From NCBI GenBank assembly GCA_024167805.1, contig CP099988.1, positions 1,496,001 to 1,560,000 of the forward strand: a stretch of DNA of 64,000 nucleotides, in the 5' to 3' direction. Below the pieces are notes generated by a model. It saw nothing but the letters and a program-made list of their open reading frames with translations, ran no database searches and was not told the origin of the DNA. Each line of letters starts with the position of its first letter. Positions within the stretch are counted from its first letter, which is position 1. Below are positions 30,934 through 41,980 of the stretch, one piece after another. Position numbers and translations under genes: made by a program. Origin of the DNA: Methanobacterium sp. ERen5 (GTDB taxonomy: Archaea > Methanobacteriota > Methanobacteria > Methanobacteriales > Methanobacteriaceae).

Positions 30934-31013
30934 TAGAAAAAACCCCCTATAAAAGCATGACCAAAACTCATAATATATTGTGTAATATTTTAGTAACAAA
31001 TATTATTTATATT

Positions 31014-31031
31014 GTTCGATATACATCGAAC
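31014..31031. promoter_or_regulatory. Palindromic operator GTTCGAT-N4-ATCGAAC
   Basis: A perfect 7-bp inverted repeat with a 4-base spacer (TTCG-N8-CGAA at 31015-31030). It lies between the TrmB-type gene and the DUF2284 gene, in front of the latter. Same pattern as the boxes before hcp. Confidence 0.65.
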
Positions 31032-31051
31032 GTATTGCTTTAATCACATTT

Positions 31052-31846
31052 CTATCTATAATCTGTGGCCATGTTGAAAAGGTTCATGGTCCATACAAGG
31101 TTATATAGGTCAGTTATGGTTTCTACGAATTCTGTATACTGATTCCACACACCTATCGCTGTTTGGGATATTACACTTCCATCCTTAAATTTACAGAATA
31201 TTAATAGCATCTCTTTTTTATCTCTAATAATTGCCTTAATGAATGGTATTTGGAATGTCTTGATTTCACAATCTAATTTTTTAATATTTTCAGAGATGTC
31301 TATTTTTTCATCATCGGTAATGTTGTAGGGTGCTGCTATTATCCTGGTCTGAACTCCTCTTTTTAATGATTTATTCAAAGCTTCATTTAATTTTTCAACT
31401 TCTTCTTGAAACATAAAACCTGATGCAATGTGCAATGTGCTCTTAGCACGACCAATGATTTCTAATTCTTTTTTCACAATTTTATCAGAACCATAAATCA
31501 ACCATATGGGGGCGGGAGATTTAGATATTTGACTTTCATAGATGTTTATAACTTCTGATTCCGCTTCATCAAGTTCTTCTTTAATTTTCACTCTTGATTT
31601 TTCAAAAACATCTTGGGGAGGCACAACTCCATATATCAAAGGTTTACCTCTCGTAATTTCTAAAAAACCTTTTTTATATAAACTTTTTAATACATCATAT
31701 GTTCTAGAAAGTGGAACACCGGAATCTTCGCTAATTTCTAACGCAGTAGCGGATATTAAAGAAGCTAAAGATAGATATGCTTTAGATTCGTAGTCAGTAA
31801 GCCCTAATATTTTTAATGCATTTATTGTGGCTTGTTTTATCGGAAT
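31052..31846 (-). CDS. TrmB-family transcriptional regulator, apparent ATT start
   Basis: This regulator of 264 codons has a TrmB-type N-terminal winged helix (ALKILGLTDYESKAYLSLASL, then SGVPLSRTYDVLKSLYKKGFLE) and a C-terminal PLD-like effector domain. The helix-turn-helix is in frame with the rest, but no ATG, GTG or TTG lies before it. An ATT at 31846 sits 6 nt after AAGGAGGG, and a stop lies seven codons upstream of it. Either ATT is the start or an ATG has been lost. The first standard start, TTG at 31639, would remove the DNA-binding domain. It is divergent from the membrane ferredoxin gene, a likely target. Confidence 0.78.
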   Translation of the reverse strand: MPIKQATINALKILGLTDYESKAYLSLASLISATALEISEDSGVPLSRTYDVLKSLYKKGFLEITRGKPLIYGVVPPQDVFEKSRVKIKEELDEAESEVINIYESQISKSPAPIWLIYGSDKIVKKELEIIGRAKSTLHIASGFMFQEEVEKLNEALNKSLKRGVQTRIIAAPYNITDDEKIDISENIKKLDCEIKTFQIPFIKAIIRDKKEMLLIFCKFKDGSVISQTAIGVWNQYTEFVETITDLYNLVWTMNLFNMATDYR

Positions 31847-32024
31847 GAAATCCCTCCTTTATTTTCTTACTTTATACATGTTTAGTGAAAAAACATTTAT
31901 ATGTTGTGGATATCTGATCAAAATATTAGAAAATAACTGAATGAAATCCATACTAAGTTATTTTTGAAATTAAATACCGTTTTGATGTTATCCTAGCGAA
32001 GGCTATAAAATTAGGGGTAAATTA

Positions 32025-32749
32025 ATGAAAAAACATAAAATACGTTTAAGAATCTATATTTTAGTAGCATTAGTACTAACTTTGCCAATATTAATAAATG
32101 TATATTCACCCATCTTAATGGTTTGGGGAATTAGAAATGGTATAATCACGGCAAGCTTTCTTATTTTTGCAGCATGGTTTATGTTATCACTATTTATGGG
32201 CAGATCAGTATCATGTGCCTACACTTGCCCATATGGAGCATTACAAGAAATTTTAGGAATCCATGTTTCAAAAAGAAGCCTAAATCTGAAAAAGCAAATA
32301 AAATAAGATATTTTATATCTGTAATATTCCTTCTATTGGTTTCATTTTTAATTTTTAATTTAGGAGTAGCAAAAAACATAGATTTATTTGCTTCAAATGA
32401 CGATTTACAATTGATTATTCTCATAACCATCTCAATAATCACGATCAGCTTATTATCAATACTATTTGGAAGTAGAGCATTTTGCAGATATCTATGTCCT
32501 CAAGGAGTGTTTTTAACAATAGGATCCAAAATAGGTAGAAAAATTAAAATACCCTCCTTACAATTAAAATCAACCCCCAATAACTGTTCAAACTGTAAAT
32601 TATGTGATAAATCCTGTCCAATGGGTTTAGACGTAAACCAAATGGTTACTAACAGCACTTTGAATGACTTAAATTGCATATTATGTGGTGAATGTATAGA
32701 AAAATGTCCTAAAGATGCTATTAATTATTCATTCACAGCTAAAGATTAA
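32025..32749 (+). pseudogene. NapH/CcoG-like membrane 4Fe-4S protein, frameshifted
   Basis: The first frame (32025-32306) encodes two transmembrane helices and a C-x3-C-P motif (CAYTCPYGALQE). The second frame, to 32749, encodes two more helices, a second CRYLCPQG motif and a C-terminal pair of 4Fe-4S motifs (CSNCKLCDKSCP, CILCGECIEKCP). One added A in the A5 run 32270-32274 joins them into about 241 aa. The architecture is that of NapH/CcoG/RdxA-type polyferredoxins that pass electrons at the membrane. The restored gene is followed 16 bases later by a cupin. Confidence 0.8.
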
Positions 32750-32765
32750 AAAAATAGGTGATAAA

Positions 32766-33104
32766 ATGAAAATATCTAAATTTGCAGACATTGAATGCTC
32801 TCCTAACCCTCATGGAGTGGATGCACGTAAAATATATGATACAGAAAATGCTGTAGTCGTTCACATGACCATTAAACCTGGAGAATCCTTAAAAAAACAT
32901 AGCACCCCTGTTGATGTGTTTTTCTATGTTCTAGAGGGTGAGGGTATAGTTGAAATTGGAGATGAAAAAGAAAAGGTAAGTAAAGATTCTCTGATTGAAA
33001 GTCCTGCTAAAACCCCTCATACATGGTATAATAAAGGACAAAACGATCTGAGAATTTTAATAGTCAAAGTTCCAAGACCCCATAAATCTACAAAAATCGT
33101 ATAA
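32766..33104 (+). CDS. Cupin-domain protein
   Basis: This 112-aa single-domain cupin has motif 1-like KPGESLKKHSTPVDVFFYVLEGEG (about 38-61) and motif 2-like SPAKTPHTWYNKG (about 81-93). The metal-binding histidines are present in both (H46, H87). Small cupins bind a metal and a small ligand; the role here is unknown. AGGTGATAAA precedes the ATG at 32766. It lies between the membrane ferredoxin and a zinc-ribbon gene, likely one operon. Confidence 0.85.
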   Translation: MKISKFADIECSPNPHGVDARKIYDTENAVVVHMTIKPGESLKKHSTPVDVFFYVLEGEGIVEIGDEKEKVSKDSLIESPAKTPHTWYNKGQNDLRILIVKVPRPHKSTKIV

Positions 33105-33127
33105 AAAAATTTAGGGAGTTATCTAAT

Positions 33128-33310
33128 TTGATAAAAGAAAAAAATGAAAAGAAAATAAAAGATGATTGGAAATGCCCATTTTCATTAAAAAATGATAAAA
33201 AATCTTCCCTAAAACAAATTATATGTAAAGGATGTGATACAATGTTTAAAAGCAATTACAATTCTAATTATTGTTTAGAATGTAAAGAAATATTTTATGA
33301 TGAACCATAA
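33128..33310 (+). CDS. Small zinc-ribbon protein, paralogue of the one at 29470
   Basis: This 60-aa protein starts with TTG after GGGAG. It has WKCPFSLKNDKKSSLKQI, then CKGCDTMFKSN and NYCLEC: the same layout as the protein at 29470-29664. It is the last gene of the ferredoxin-cupin group. Function unknown. Confidence 0.7.
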   Translation: MIKEKNEKKIKDDWKCPFSLKNDKKSSLKQIICKGCDTMFKSNYNSNYCLECKEIFYDEP

Positions 33311-33857
33311 GGATTATAAATATCACCATACTACTCTCAAATTATCAGTACCCCTGAGTAAATGATATATCAATACATAACTAATATAAATAAATGCATC
33401 TATCTATAAGTAAATGTGTAGGTTTATATGTAACTCACATATGTTGCAAGTTACTATATATCAATCCCATCATATTGGGCTCTAAAATTAATGAAAAACA
33501 CTTTTCACTCATTCAAATTAAACCAAGGATAAAATATCTCTGTCTAAGAAATATTAGTATGAAATAGAATGACATCCTCTTGATGGAATAGCAGCTGAAC
33601 AAATTATTATGAAAAATAATCATTTGCTAGTTTTCGATTTTTATTGCTTCTTTATTAGTTCTTTATATACTTAAAATAAGTCAATATAGATTATATTCAT
33701 AAACTATTTCATTAAAATCACTTTTGAAACATTTTAGACAATGTTAATACACTATTCTTATTTTTAAATTATATAAAAAAAGTTTATTAAATTAAGTTTA
33801 TAATAAATTTGTGTATAGAAAACCATTAAATTTAAGAATTAATTTGGAGGGAATGTA
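33311..33857. other. Intergenic region before rubrerythrin
   Basis: About 550 very AT-rich bases. A short coding-like snatch (DGIAAEQIIMKNNH near 33578-33620) may be debris. No operator of the TTCG/CGAA type is visible. A TATA-like TTATATAAAAAAAG near 33768-33782 probably serves rubrerythrin. Confidence 0.35.
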
Positions 33858-34349
33858 ATGGATAGTATTGATAATTTAAAGGAAGCTTTTGCAGGTGAAT
33901 CACAAGCAAACAGGAAATATCTAGCTTTTGCAAAGAAAGCAGATGAAGAGGGACTATTCCAAGTTGCAAGATTATTTAGGGCAGCAGCTCAAGCTGAAAC
34001 AGTTCACGCAAATAATCATCTAACTGTATTGAAAGGAGTTAAAAGTACAGAAGAAAATCTTAAAGAAGCAATTGCAGGTGAAGTGGAAGAATTTAAAGAA
34101 ATGTATCCTGCTTTTATTAAAGTTGCAGAAGAAGAAAATAACAAGAAAGCTCATTGGACCTTTGATGTTGCCAATCAAGTAGAAGAAATCCACGCAGAAC
34201 TTTATCAAAAAGCTCTGGACTCAATTGGAGAAAATGTTGAAACAATCTATTATGTATGTAACTTCTGTGGAAATACTGTAGAGAAAGAAGCTCCTGATAT
34301 TTGTTCAATCTGTGGCGCACCAAAAGTAGAATTTAAAAAAATTGAATAA
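33858..34349 (+). CDS. rbr: Rubrerythrin
   Basis: This 163-aa protein has an N-terminal ferritin-like diiron domain (ExxH-type ligands in FAGESQANRKYLAFA, AQAETVHANNH, IAGEVEEFKEM and ANQVEEIHAELY). A C-terminal rubredoxin domain follows (CNFCGNTVEKEAPDICSICGAPK). It reduces hydrogen peroxide in anaerobes using rubredoxin-type electrons, so it belongs to the same protective set as hcp and the ferredoxins. GGAGGGAATGTA precedes the ATG. Length is slightly short but complete. Confidence 0.95.
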   Translation: MDSIDNLKEAFAGESQANRKYLAFAKKADEEGLFQVARLFRAAAQAETVHANNHLTVLKGVKSTEENLKEAIAGEVEEFKEMYPAFIKVAEEENNKKAHWTFDVANQVEEIHAELYQKALDSIGENVETIYYVCNFCGNTVEKEAPDICSICGAPKVEFKKIE

Positions 34350-34419
34350 ATATTTATTTTTTTTAAACTTGATTAGCCATTATTTTAGTTTTATGAGGAA
34401 TTCACTTATTATAACAATT

Positions 34420-34991
34420 TTACTTATTTAAACGAAAATATTGGCTTAAGGAAGGCATCCTGTTATATAAATAATCTAATAAAACTGAATAATCAGGGTT
34501 TTCATCTGTTAAAAGTTCATTTATTTCAATCCATTCCTCACTTGTCAAATCATGTATTCCGTTTTGTCCTTGAAAATTTCTTCTTACTGGTTTAGAATTT
34601 TTTAGTATAGAATTAGATTTCATTTTTGTCGATTTGAGTGTGTTATTAAATTGGTAGATGATATAACAATCACAATGTAACATTCCACTTTCTGCATCAT
34701 TTTCCTCAATTTTTGGATTACTCCTTATTTGAATAATATATTTAACATCACTTTTTGGTAAGGTCCTATAAATTACAGCTAGGTCTCCAATTTCTTAGTA
34801 TTTTCATCACATGTCCATCCAGATCTGCCCTCTAATGATTTACCTGCCAACAAATCTAACCTTTCTTCGTTTTTATTTAAACATTCCCCACTCACCCAAA
34901 ACCAAAAATTAGTGGGTTTTATATCATCAATTCCATCAATAAGTTCATCAAAACGTTTTCTCAGATGTTCTTTTGTTAACACTTTAATCAT
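34420..34991 (-). pseudogene. EVE/PUA-like domain protein, frameshifted
   Basis: The upstream frame (from ATG 34991) reads NFWFWVSGECL... to GRSGWTCDENTKK. The downstream frame continues GDLAVIYRTLPKSDVKYIIQIRS and later DLTSEEWIEINELLTDEN. One added base at the T3 run 34791-34793 joins them into about 190 aa. The W-rich start and the GDLAVIYR segment are those of EVE domains, which bind modified DNA bases. It follows DUF1802 and hsdR in the same direction, so a role in recognising modified DNA around the restriction system is a fair inference. Confidence 0.68.
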
Positions 34992-34997
34992 TCCAGT

Positions 34998-35510
34998 TTA
35001 AATGTTGTTAACTGTTTTTTCAAACTCAGAATCGCTCAATACAGGTTTCATACCATCAAGGGATACTTCATTTTTAAGATTGGCATATTTTATTGCTCCT
35101 GGAGTAGGTTCTGCCCAGTATAGTTCCTTTAATTTATTAACTCGAAGAATCCAAATGTAAGCAGTTTTTCCAGACATATAGTTCTTGACATGGTCCTTAG
35201 TCCAGATATAGAATTTATCTGAAGGTAATCTAGAAACAGGTTTTTCAACCATTCTTTCCAAAGTGGCGAAATATTTGATTAGAACTTTATCACCATTTTT
35301 CTCAGGGAGTGCATTATCCTTTACGAAATCTTGATATTTATTTTGGAAACTGTCCAAATAATCATCTTTAGATGCATAACTCACAGTAGGATATAATAAA
35401 AACTCCTTAACATTGGTTTTATAGTTTCGTACCAAAATGGTCTGTTTTCCATGTCCTAATGCTTCAAGTGTAGCATTCCATTCTTTAAGGCATTTATGTG
35501 TTGAATTCAT
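34998..35510 (-). CDS. DUF1802 family protein
   Basis: This 170-aa protein has the DUF1802 start (HKCLKEWNATLEALGHGKQTILVRNY, EFLLYPT) and the WILRVNKLKELYWAEP end. It starts 11 bases after hsdR stops and ends 6 bases before the EVE gene, so it belongs to the restriction operon. The function of the family is unknown. Confidence 0.8.
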   Translation of the reverse strand: MNSTHKCLKEWNATLEALGHGKQTILVRNYKTNVKEFLLYPTVSYASKDDYLDSFQNKYQDFVKDNALPEKNGDKVLIKYFATLERMVEKPVSRLPSDKFYIWTKDHVKNYMSGKTAYIWILRVNKLKELYWAEPTPGAIKYANLKNEVSLDGMKPVLSDSEFEKTVNNI

Positions 35511-35521
35511 TTAAAACCTCC

Positions 35522-38500
35522 CTAAACCTTCGCCCATTCTTCACAAACACGAGTAGCTTGTTCAAGCACTGTTTTTACTGCTAGTTTTTCTTTGTCTGGT
35601 GGGTAACCGAATTGACGTAATATCTTTTTTACATCAACCCGCATTTTAGCTTGAACACTTTCTCTTAATGTCCAGTCAATTGTTATGTTGCTTTTGATAG
35701 CCTTAACTAGTTCCATTGCGATTTCTTTTAGGATTTCATCGCCAAGTATTTTTACTGCGCTGTCATTTACTTCGAGTGCATCGTAGAATGCTAGTTCGTA
35801 TTCTGTTAACCCTAAATCTTCTCCTCTATTTTGCGCTTCTCGTATTTGTTTAGCTAAATGTATAAGTTCATCAATAACTGCAACAGCTTCAATATTCCGA
35901 TTATGATACTTTTTGATAGTCTTTTCTAACATGTCAGAAAATGAACGTGCTTCGATGACATTCTTTTTGGAAATACTTTTGATTTCGTCATTTAGTAATC
36001 TTTTTAGTAGTTCAGCTGCTGTGTTTTTATGTTCCATATCTTTTACTTCGAGTAAGAATTCATCTGATAGTATAGATATGTCTGGTTTTTTGATTCCTGC
36101 TAATTGAAATAGATCCAGGACTTCATCTGACACCAAAGCGGAGGATAAGATCTGTTGTATGGCTAAGTCCACATCTTCAGCTTGACTAGGATTTGTAGAT
36201 GTAATTTTCAGAATATAATTTTTAACAGCTTTAAAAAATACAATATCATCTCTTATTTGCATTGCTTGGGGATTTGGAACAGCTAAAGAAAACGCTTTGG
36301 ATAGTTCGTTAACATATTTCATGTACCTTTTTTTACCATCTTCTTGACCTAAAATGAAGTCTGCACCGTTACGCATTAGTATAAGTTTTTCACTGGTGTT
36401 TGCTCTGTTAAAATTTTGATATTGGAATCCATGAAATAGTGCTGTGACTATCTCATATTTTTCCATCATTAATGCTACAGCTTGTTCCTGGTCAAATGCA
36501 ATATCCCCACGCCCACCACCATCAGTATATTGAGTTAAAGCTTTTTTAAGTTCATTAGCTATTCCAAGATAATCAACAATTAATCCACCTTCTTTTTCTT
36601 TGTAGACCCTGTTTACCCGGGCTATTGTTTGCATCAATCCATGTCCACGCATAGGTTTATCAATATACATCGTATGCAAACTCGGAACATCAAAACCAGT
36701 AAGCCACATATCCCTTACAATAACAAGTTTAATAGGAGAATATGCATCCCTAAAAGTATCACCTAATTGTTTTCTTCGCTGTTTATTACGAATATGTGGT
36801 TGCCAGTCAAGAGGATCTGTGGCACTTCCAGTCATAACCACCTTTAAAAACCCGTATTTATCATCATCATTGTGCCATTCAGGTTTAATTTTAATTATCT
36901 CATTATAAAGGTCGATACATATTCGACGACTCATACACACAATCATGCCTTTGCCATCCATTGCATCAATTCTTTCTTCGAAATGGTTCACAAGATCATG
37001 TGCCACGCGTTTTATACGTGTTTCACTTCCTACAATAGCTTCCATTCTAGCCCATTTAGTTTTAAGCTTTTCTTGACTTTCAAATTCCTGTCCTTCAGTT
37101 ATAAAGTCAAATTGAGGATCAATATGTGGTAATTCCTCTTCTTTAAGATCTAACTTAACAAGACGGTTTTCATAGTAAATTCTTACTGTTGCTCCATCTT
37201 CTACTGCCTGTTCGATATCGTATATGTCAATGTAATTTCCAAAAACAGATACTGTGTTCTTGTCCCCACGTTCAAGTGGTGTACCTGTAAATCCAATAAA
37301 AGACGCATTAGGCAGAGCATCCCTCATATGTCGAGCAAAACCATCAATAAAATCATATTGAGATCTATGAGCCTCATCAGCAATCACAACAATATTTTTT
37401 CTTTCAGATAAAGTGGGATAATCAGTACCCTTTTCAGGTAAAAACTTCTGAATCGTTGTAAATACAATTCCGCCACTAGATACCTTTAAAAGTTCTTGAA
37501 GATGTTCACGTGTCTCAGCTTGTATTGGTTCCTGTCTTAGAATATTCTCAGAAGATTTAAAAGTACCAAACAACTGGTCATCCAAATCATTACGGTCTGT
37601 TAAAACAACCAATGTTGGATTATCCATTTCCAATACGAGTTTACCAACATAAAAAGCCATAATTAAACTTTTGCCTGATCCTTGGGTGTGCCAGATAACT
37701 CCACATCTTCGATCACCATCAGGACTAGCAGCTTCCATTGTGGCTTCAACAGCTTTATTCACAGCATGATACTGGTGATAAGCAGCCAATTTTTTTAATT
37801 TTAGTTTCGGAATCATCAAAAACAACGAAATGCTGAATTAGATCCAATAACACTTTTTTGTTCAACATTCCTCGTATTAATACTTCCATTTCAAGCATAG
37901 TATGTAATGCATCTTTTTCACCATGAATTGTTTTCCATGGCATGAACCTTTGAAAGTCACTCGTCAATGTACCTGCACGAGCTTCCATACCATCACTAAG
38001 TACTAAGATTTCATTAAAATGGAATAAAGAGGCTATCTGTGATTGATAAGTTTGAAGCTGTTGATATGCCTTGTCCAGTTTAGCTTTATCATCCCCCGGA
38101 TTTTTAAGCTCAATGACAACCAACGGTAAACCATTAACAAAAAGAATAACATCAGGACGACGATTATTGTCATTTTCAATAATTGTAAACTGATTTATCG
38201 CTGTGAAAATATTATTTTCTGGATTTTGAAAATCAAGTAACCAAACTTTGTCATATACAATATGATTGTCTTCTCGATACTCAACTGTGATTCCATCTGT
38301 TAAATACTCATGAAACTGGATGTTATTCAATAAAAGTTCAGGATTATCAGATCTAAGAACTTTTTTAACTGTTTCCTCCTTAACAGTAGGAGGGATATTA
38401 GGATTAAATTTATATATAGCATCTCTTAATTTTTCGACTATAACAACATCACTATAAAGTTCCCTCATGGGATTTGGACCATCTGGAGAAATATCAGGAC

Positions 38501-38579
38501 CATGCAATATTTCATAACCAAGTTCTTTGAAAAATTTCAAGGCTTCTTGTTCTACATCATCTTCATTGATCCCTGTCAT
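35522..38579 (-). pseudogene. hsdR: Type I restriction endonuclease subunit R, frameshifted
   Basis: HsdR translocates DNA with ATP and cuts it at a distance. The N-terminal part has a PD-(D/E)XK nuclease core (RRPDVILFVNGLPLVVIELKNP). The motor has TQGSGKS, a DEAH box ([10 protein letters not shown]), GFTGTPL and QTIARVNR. The break is in the T7 run 37790-37796 (A's on the coding strand); six or nine would restore one protein of about 1018 aa, a normal size. The start overlaps the hsdS stop (ATGA). A frameshift here would leave no active restriction enzyme, so either the sequence is wrong or the system is silenced. Confidence 0.88.
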
Positions 38580-39942
38580 TTTGCAGATGCCTCCTCCGGA
38601 ATATTAACACGAATCTTGCCAGACATGAGTTTAGGGAGAATTACTTCACGTATTTGAACTAATAAATGGTTTTCTGTTTTATATAATTGCCTATATTTTA
38701 AGTTAATTAAATCATAGTAGATTTTCATTAAATTTTTTGGAGGAATAACTAGTTCTAAATTCATTAAGCCTTTAGTATCCAAATTTGGAATGGACGTTCC
38801 AGTAATATAACTTTCAATCCCACCCTTTTTGTAAAAAAATCAATAAATCTTTCAGAATAATTAGCAGTTTCAGGAGATTGGGCTTTTAATCTTTTACAAA
38901 AATTTGAATAAATAATTGGAATTGGATAAATTTTATTTATTTCTTCTGAAAAATAGAGTGATCGCCCAACGGGACCTAAACCCGATGCACCAATTAGGAT
39001 ATCGCAATTTGTTAATTCCCGTTTGAGTAAACTACTTTTTTTCACCCATCTAATAGGAGCTTCTTTTGAATGTCCAAATGTTTTAAGTTTTCGAAGATCC
39101 ACACCTCTTAAACATACTACTTTAACTGAATTATCAAATTTTTCATCCCTTCCCCAATCCCCACCAATTTCAATTTTAAGTAAATCTCCCAACATCCCAA
39201 CATCCCAACCTTTAGGAATCTCACCAAGTTCAGAATCTACCATTTCTCCTCCACTAGATTTGTAAGGATTACTATTTTCATCAGGAAACTCAAAATCAAC
39301 AAACCAATGCTTGAAAATAGCCTGACCAATTGATTCCAACCTTTGGTTTATTTGACGATTAAGTTTAATTTTTTGATCTAGACTATCTAATATATTTGAT
39401 ATCCTTTTTTGTTCATTTAATGAAGGTATAGGAATAGGTAATTTTTTCAAGACTGATAAATTGATAAGAGGGATAGTAGAACCTGTATTATGTTGCTCAA
39501 TAAATTTAATCATCCAAGGACTTGAAAACCAATAAAAAGCAAATAAAGGTTTTAAAATCTTTGAATTGATTCTTAGCCGTAATTGCTTGTTTGAAATAAT
39601 ATATTTGTCATATTTCATATCGTTTTCAATTATTCCAACTTGTCCTAATGTTCCAGCAGCTGTAAAAATAATATCATCTATTTCTGCATAAGTGTTAAGT
39701 TCATCAGCCTTTTCTTTTGTTAAAAAAACAAAATCTTTATCTTTAAACCGATCCATATCAGTCGTTAGGTTATTTCCCCTTATTACAGGTATTCCAGATT
39801 CTACAAAAAATTTTCTACTAATATTGGAACCGAATGGTCCTGAAATGATAGATCTACCTTCAGCCTTTATTTCATCAGCTTCTAAAAGGTCCCACTCAAC
39901 AGGAATTGGCCCTATGTTGGTGTCTTTAAATCCATTATTCAT
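38576..39942 (-). pseudogene. hsdS: Type I restriction specificity subunit S, frameshifted
   Basis: HsdS holds two target-recognition domains that set the methylation/cleavage sequence. The N-terminal unit is GPIPVEWDLLEADEI... to LNEQKRISNILDSLDQKIKLNRQINQRLE. A second unit follows (GEIPKGWDVGMLGDLLKIEIGGDWG). The frame breaks in the A7 run 38833-38839; one more A resumes with GGIESYITGTSIPNLDTKGL. It then runs to the conserved LLVQIREVILPKLMSGKIRV end, about 455 aa. I prefer the ATG at 39942 (GGAG 8 nt upstream) over 39966, which overlaps the previous gene by 32 bases. Confidence 0.86.
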
Positions 39943-40465
39943 ACTTATCTGCTCCAAATTTTTCATTTGGGAACCACTTCAATGTTTTTATTCCGCATCG
40001 TCTTTTAACTTCAAAATTAATAAATAACCCATATTTGTAATTCAATCCCCTATTATCTTCCATGAACATTTTTATCTTTTCAATATCCAATTTACCTTCA
40101 TCCCTATTGGTAGATTTTTTGATCTCAATTACCAATAAATTATTTTTATTATTTCTTTGATGGATGATTATATCGGGATATACTGTTTTGGCATTAGTAT
40201 CCTCAGGATTTAGCTCTTCATTAATGAATCTAATTTTCCAATCTTCAATCTTTTTAATATCACTACCCCGGATTCGGTTATATTCACAATCTACATTCCA
40301 ACCGGGAAATTCGTGCTGTAAATATTCTCCCAATTTATGTGATATTGATCTTTCGTTTGTATCATTGATTAAAAGGAAAGAATCATTTTTTAATAACATA
40401 TTAATTGCCATATGAACCTTAGATCTCAATTCAGATGGAGCCATCTCCACTATCTCAGATTTCAT
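39935..40465 (-). CDS. PD-(D/E)XK nuclease-like protein inside the hsd operon
   Basis: This 176-aa protein lies between hsdM and hsdS. It has a nuclease-like core: [24 protein letters not shown] (D then E-x-K), preceded by [26 protein letters not shown] read this as a PD-(D/E)XK fold; whether it cuts DNA is not shown. It overlaps hsdM by 11 bases and hsdS by 8, so it is translated as part of the operon. It is not a standard HsdMRS component. Confidence 0.65.
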   Translation of the reverse strand: MKSEIVEMAPSELRSKVHMAINMLLKNDSFLLINDTNERSISHKLGEYLQHEFPGWNVDCEYNRIRGSDIKKIEDWKIRFINEELNPEDTNAKTVYPDIIIHQRNNKNNLLVIEIKKSTNRDEGKLDIEKIKMFMEDNRGLNYKYGLFINFEVKRRCGIKTLKWFPNEKFGADKYE

Positions 40466-41980
40466 ATCCTAACCCCTTTAGATTCCCTTTAATTTCTTTT
40501 TCCAGTTTTTCAGATTTTTTAAATTGTTTTGATAATTCTTGGGTAAGTTTTTGCATTTTTTCTTGGAACTCTTCAAGGTCCTCTTCTTCTTCTGCAAACC
40601 CAACATATCGTCCAGGCGTTAATATGTAATCATGTTTTTTGACATCATTTAAGTTTACAGACTTGCAGAATCCGCGGACGTCTTCGTATTCTCCACCTTC
40701 ACCACGCCAACTATGATATATTTGTGCAATACTTTTCACATCTTCCTCGTTGAATTCACGGTGTGTTCTATCTGCCATTTGTCCCATATTACGTGCATCA
40801 ATAAAGAGTATTTCTTCGCTTCGATTTCTGAATTTGTTATTGATTTTATTTCGGCTTAAAAACCAGAGGCATGCAGGTATTCCAGTATTATAAAAGAGTT
40901 GTGATGGTAATGCTACCATACAATCTACTAAATCTGCTTTGACTATTTTTTCCCGAATTTTGCCTTCTTGTCCAACAGATGACATTGAACCATTTGCTAG
41001 TACGAATCCTGCTATTCCTGTTGGTGATAGATGGTGTATAAAATGTTGTACCCATGCAAAATTAGCATTACGTTTAGGTGGTACTCCATATTGCCATCTT
41101 TTATCATCTTCAAGTAGCTCACCTTTCCAATCTTTGTCGTTGAATGGTGGATTGGCGAGGATGTAATCTGCTTTGAGGTCGGGGTGTTTGTCTTCTGTGA
41201 AACTATTACCCCATTGTATATTTGAATCTATTCCCCTAATAGCCAGGTTTATTTTGCATAATCTCCATGTTGTTTGGTTGGATTCTTGACCGTAGATTGC
41301 TATATCTCCAAGTTTGCCTTCATGTGATTCCACAAATTTCTCACTTTGTACAAACATTCCACCAGATCCACAGCAGGGGTCATATATACGGCCAGAGTAT
41401 GGTTCTATCATTTCTACGAGTATTTGTACTATGCTTCTTGGTGTATAGAATTGTCCTCCTTTTTTCCCTCTGCATTTGCAAATTGTCCGAGGAAATATTC
41501 ATAAACACGGCCAAGTATGTCTTTGGATTTACTTTCCTTGTCTCCTAGACCAATAGTTCCAATGAGATCTATTATTCCACCAAGACTCTTTTTATCAAGG
41601 GCTTCCCTTGCGTAATCTTTTGGAAGTACTCCTTTAAGGTTGGGGTTGTCCTTTTCTATCGCATCCATTGCTTCGTCAATAATCTTACCAATGTTTGGTT
41701 GTTTTGCATGGTCTTGTATGTAGTTCCATCTTGCTTCAGTAGGTACCCAAAACACATTTACAGCAAGGTATTCATCCTTATCCTCAGGATCTGCATATTT
41801 ATCTACTTTTAATCTTTCATGCATTTCAAGAAAAGAGTCAGAGATATATTTCAAGAAAATAAGACCAAGTACCACATGTTTGTATTCCGCTGCATCCATA
41901 TTGTTTCTGAGTTTGTCTGCTGATTGCCATAGTTTTTGTTCAAAACCTAGATTAGCGCCATTGTTGTTATTTTTTGCCAT
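40455..41980 (-). pseudogene. hsdM: Type I restriction methyltransferase subunit M, frameshifted
   Basis: HsdM is the N6-adenine methyltransferase of the complex. The N-terminal helical domain is present ([36 protein letters not shown]). The SAM motif [13 protein letters not shown] and catalytic NPPF ([11 protein letters not shown]) follow. The break is in the T6 run 41460-41465 (A's on the coding strand); one added A gives [15 protein letters not shown] and a complete protein of about 508 aa. The ATG at 41980 follows GGGGGG by 4 nt. First gene of the operon. Confidence 0.88.

Noticed and set aside
34420..41980. Several small separate RM genes with unusual overlaps
   Set aside because: Each adjacent pair of frames forms one standard HsdM, HsdS or HsdR protein after a one-base repair.
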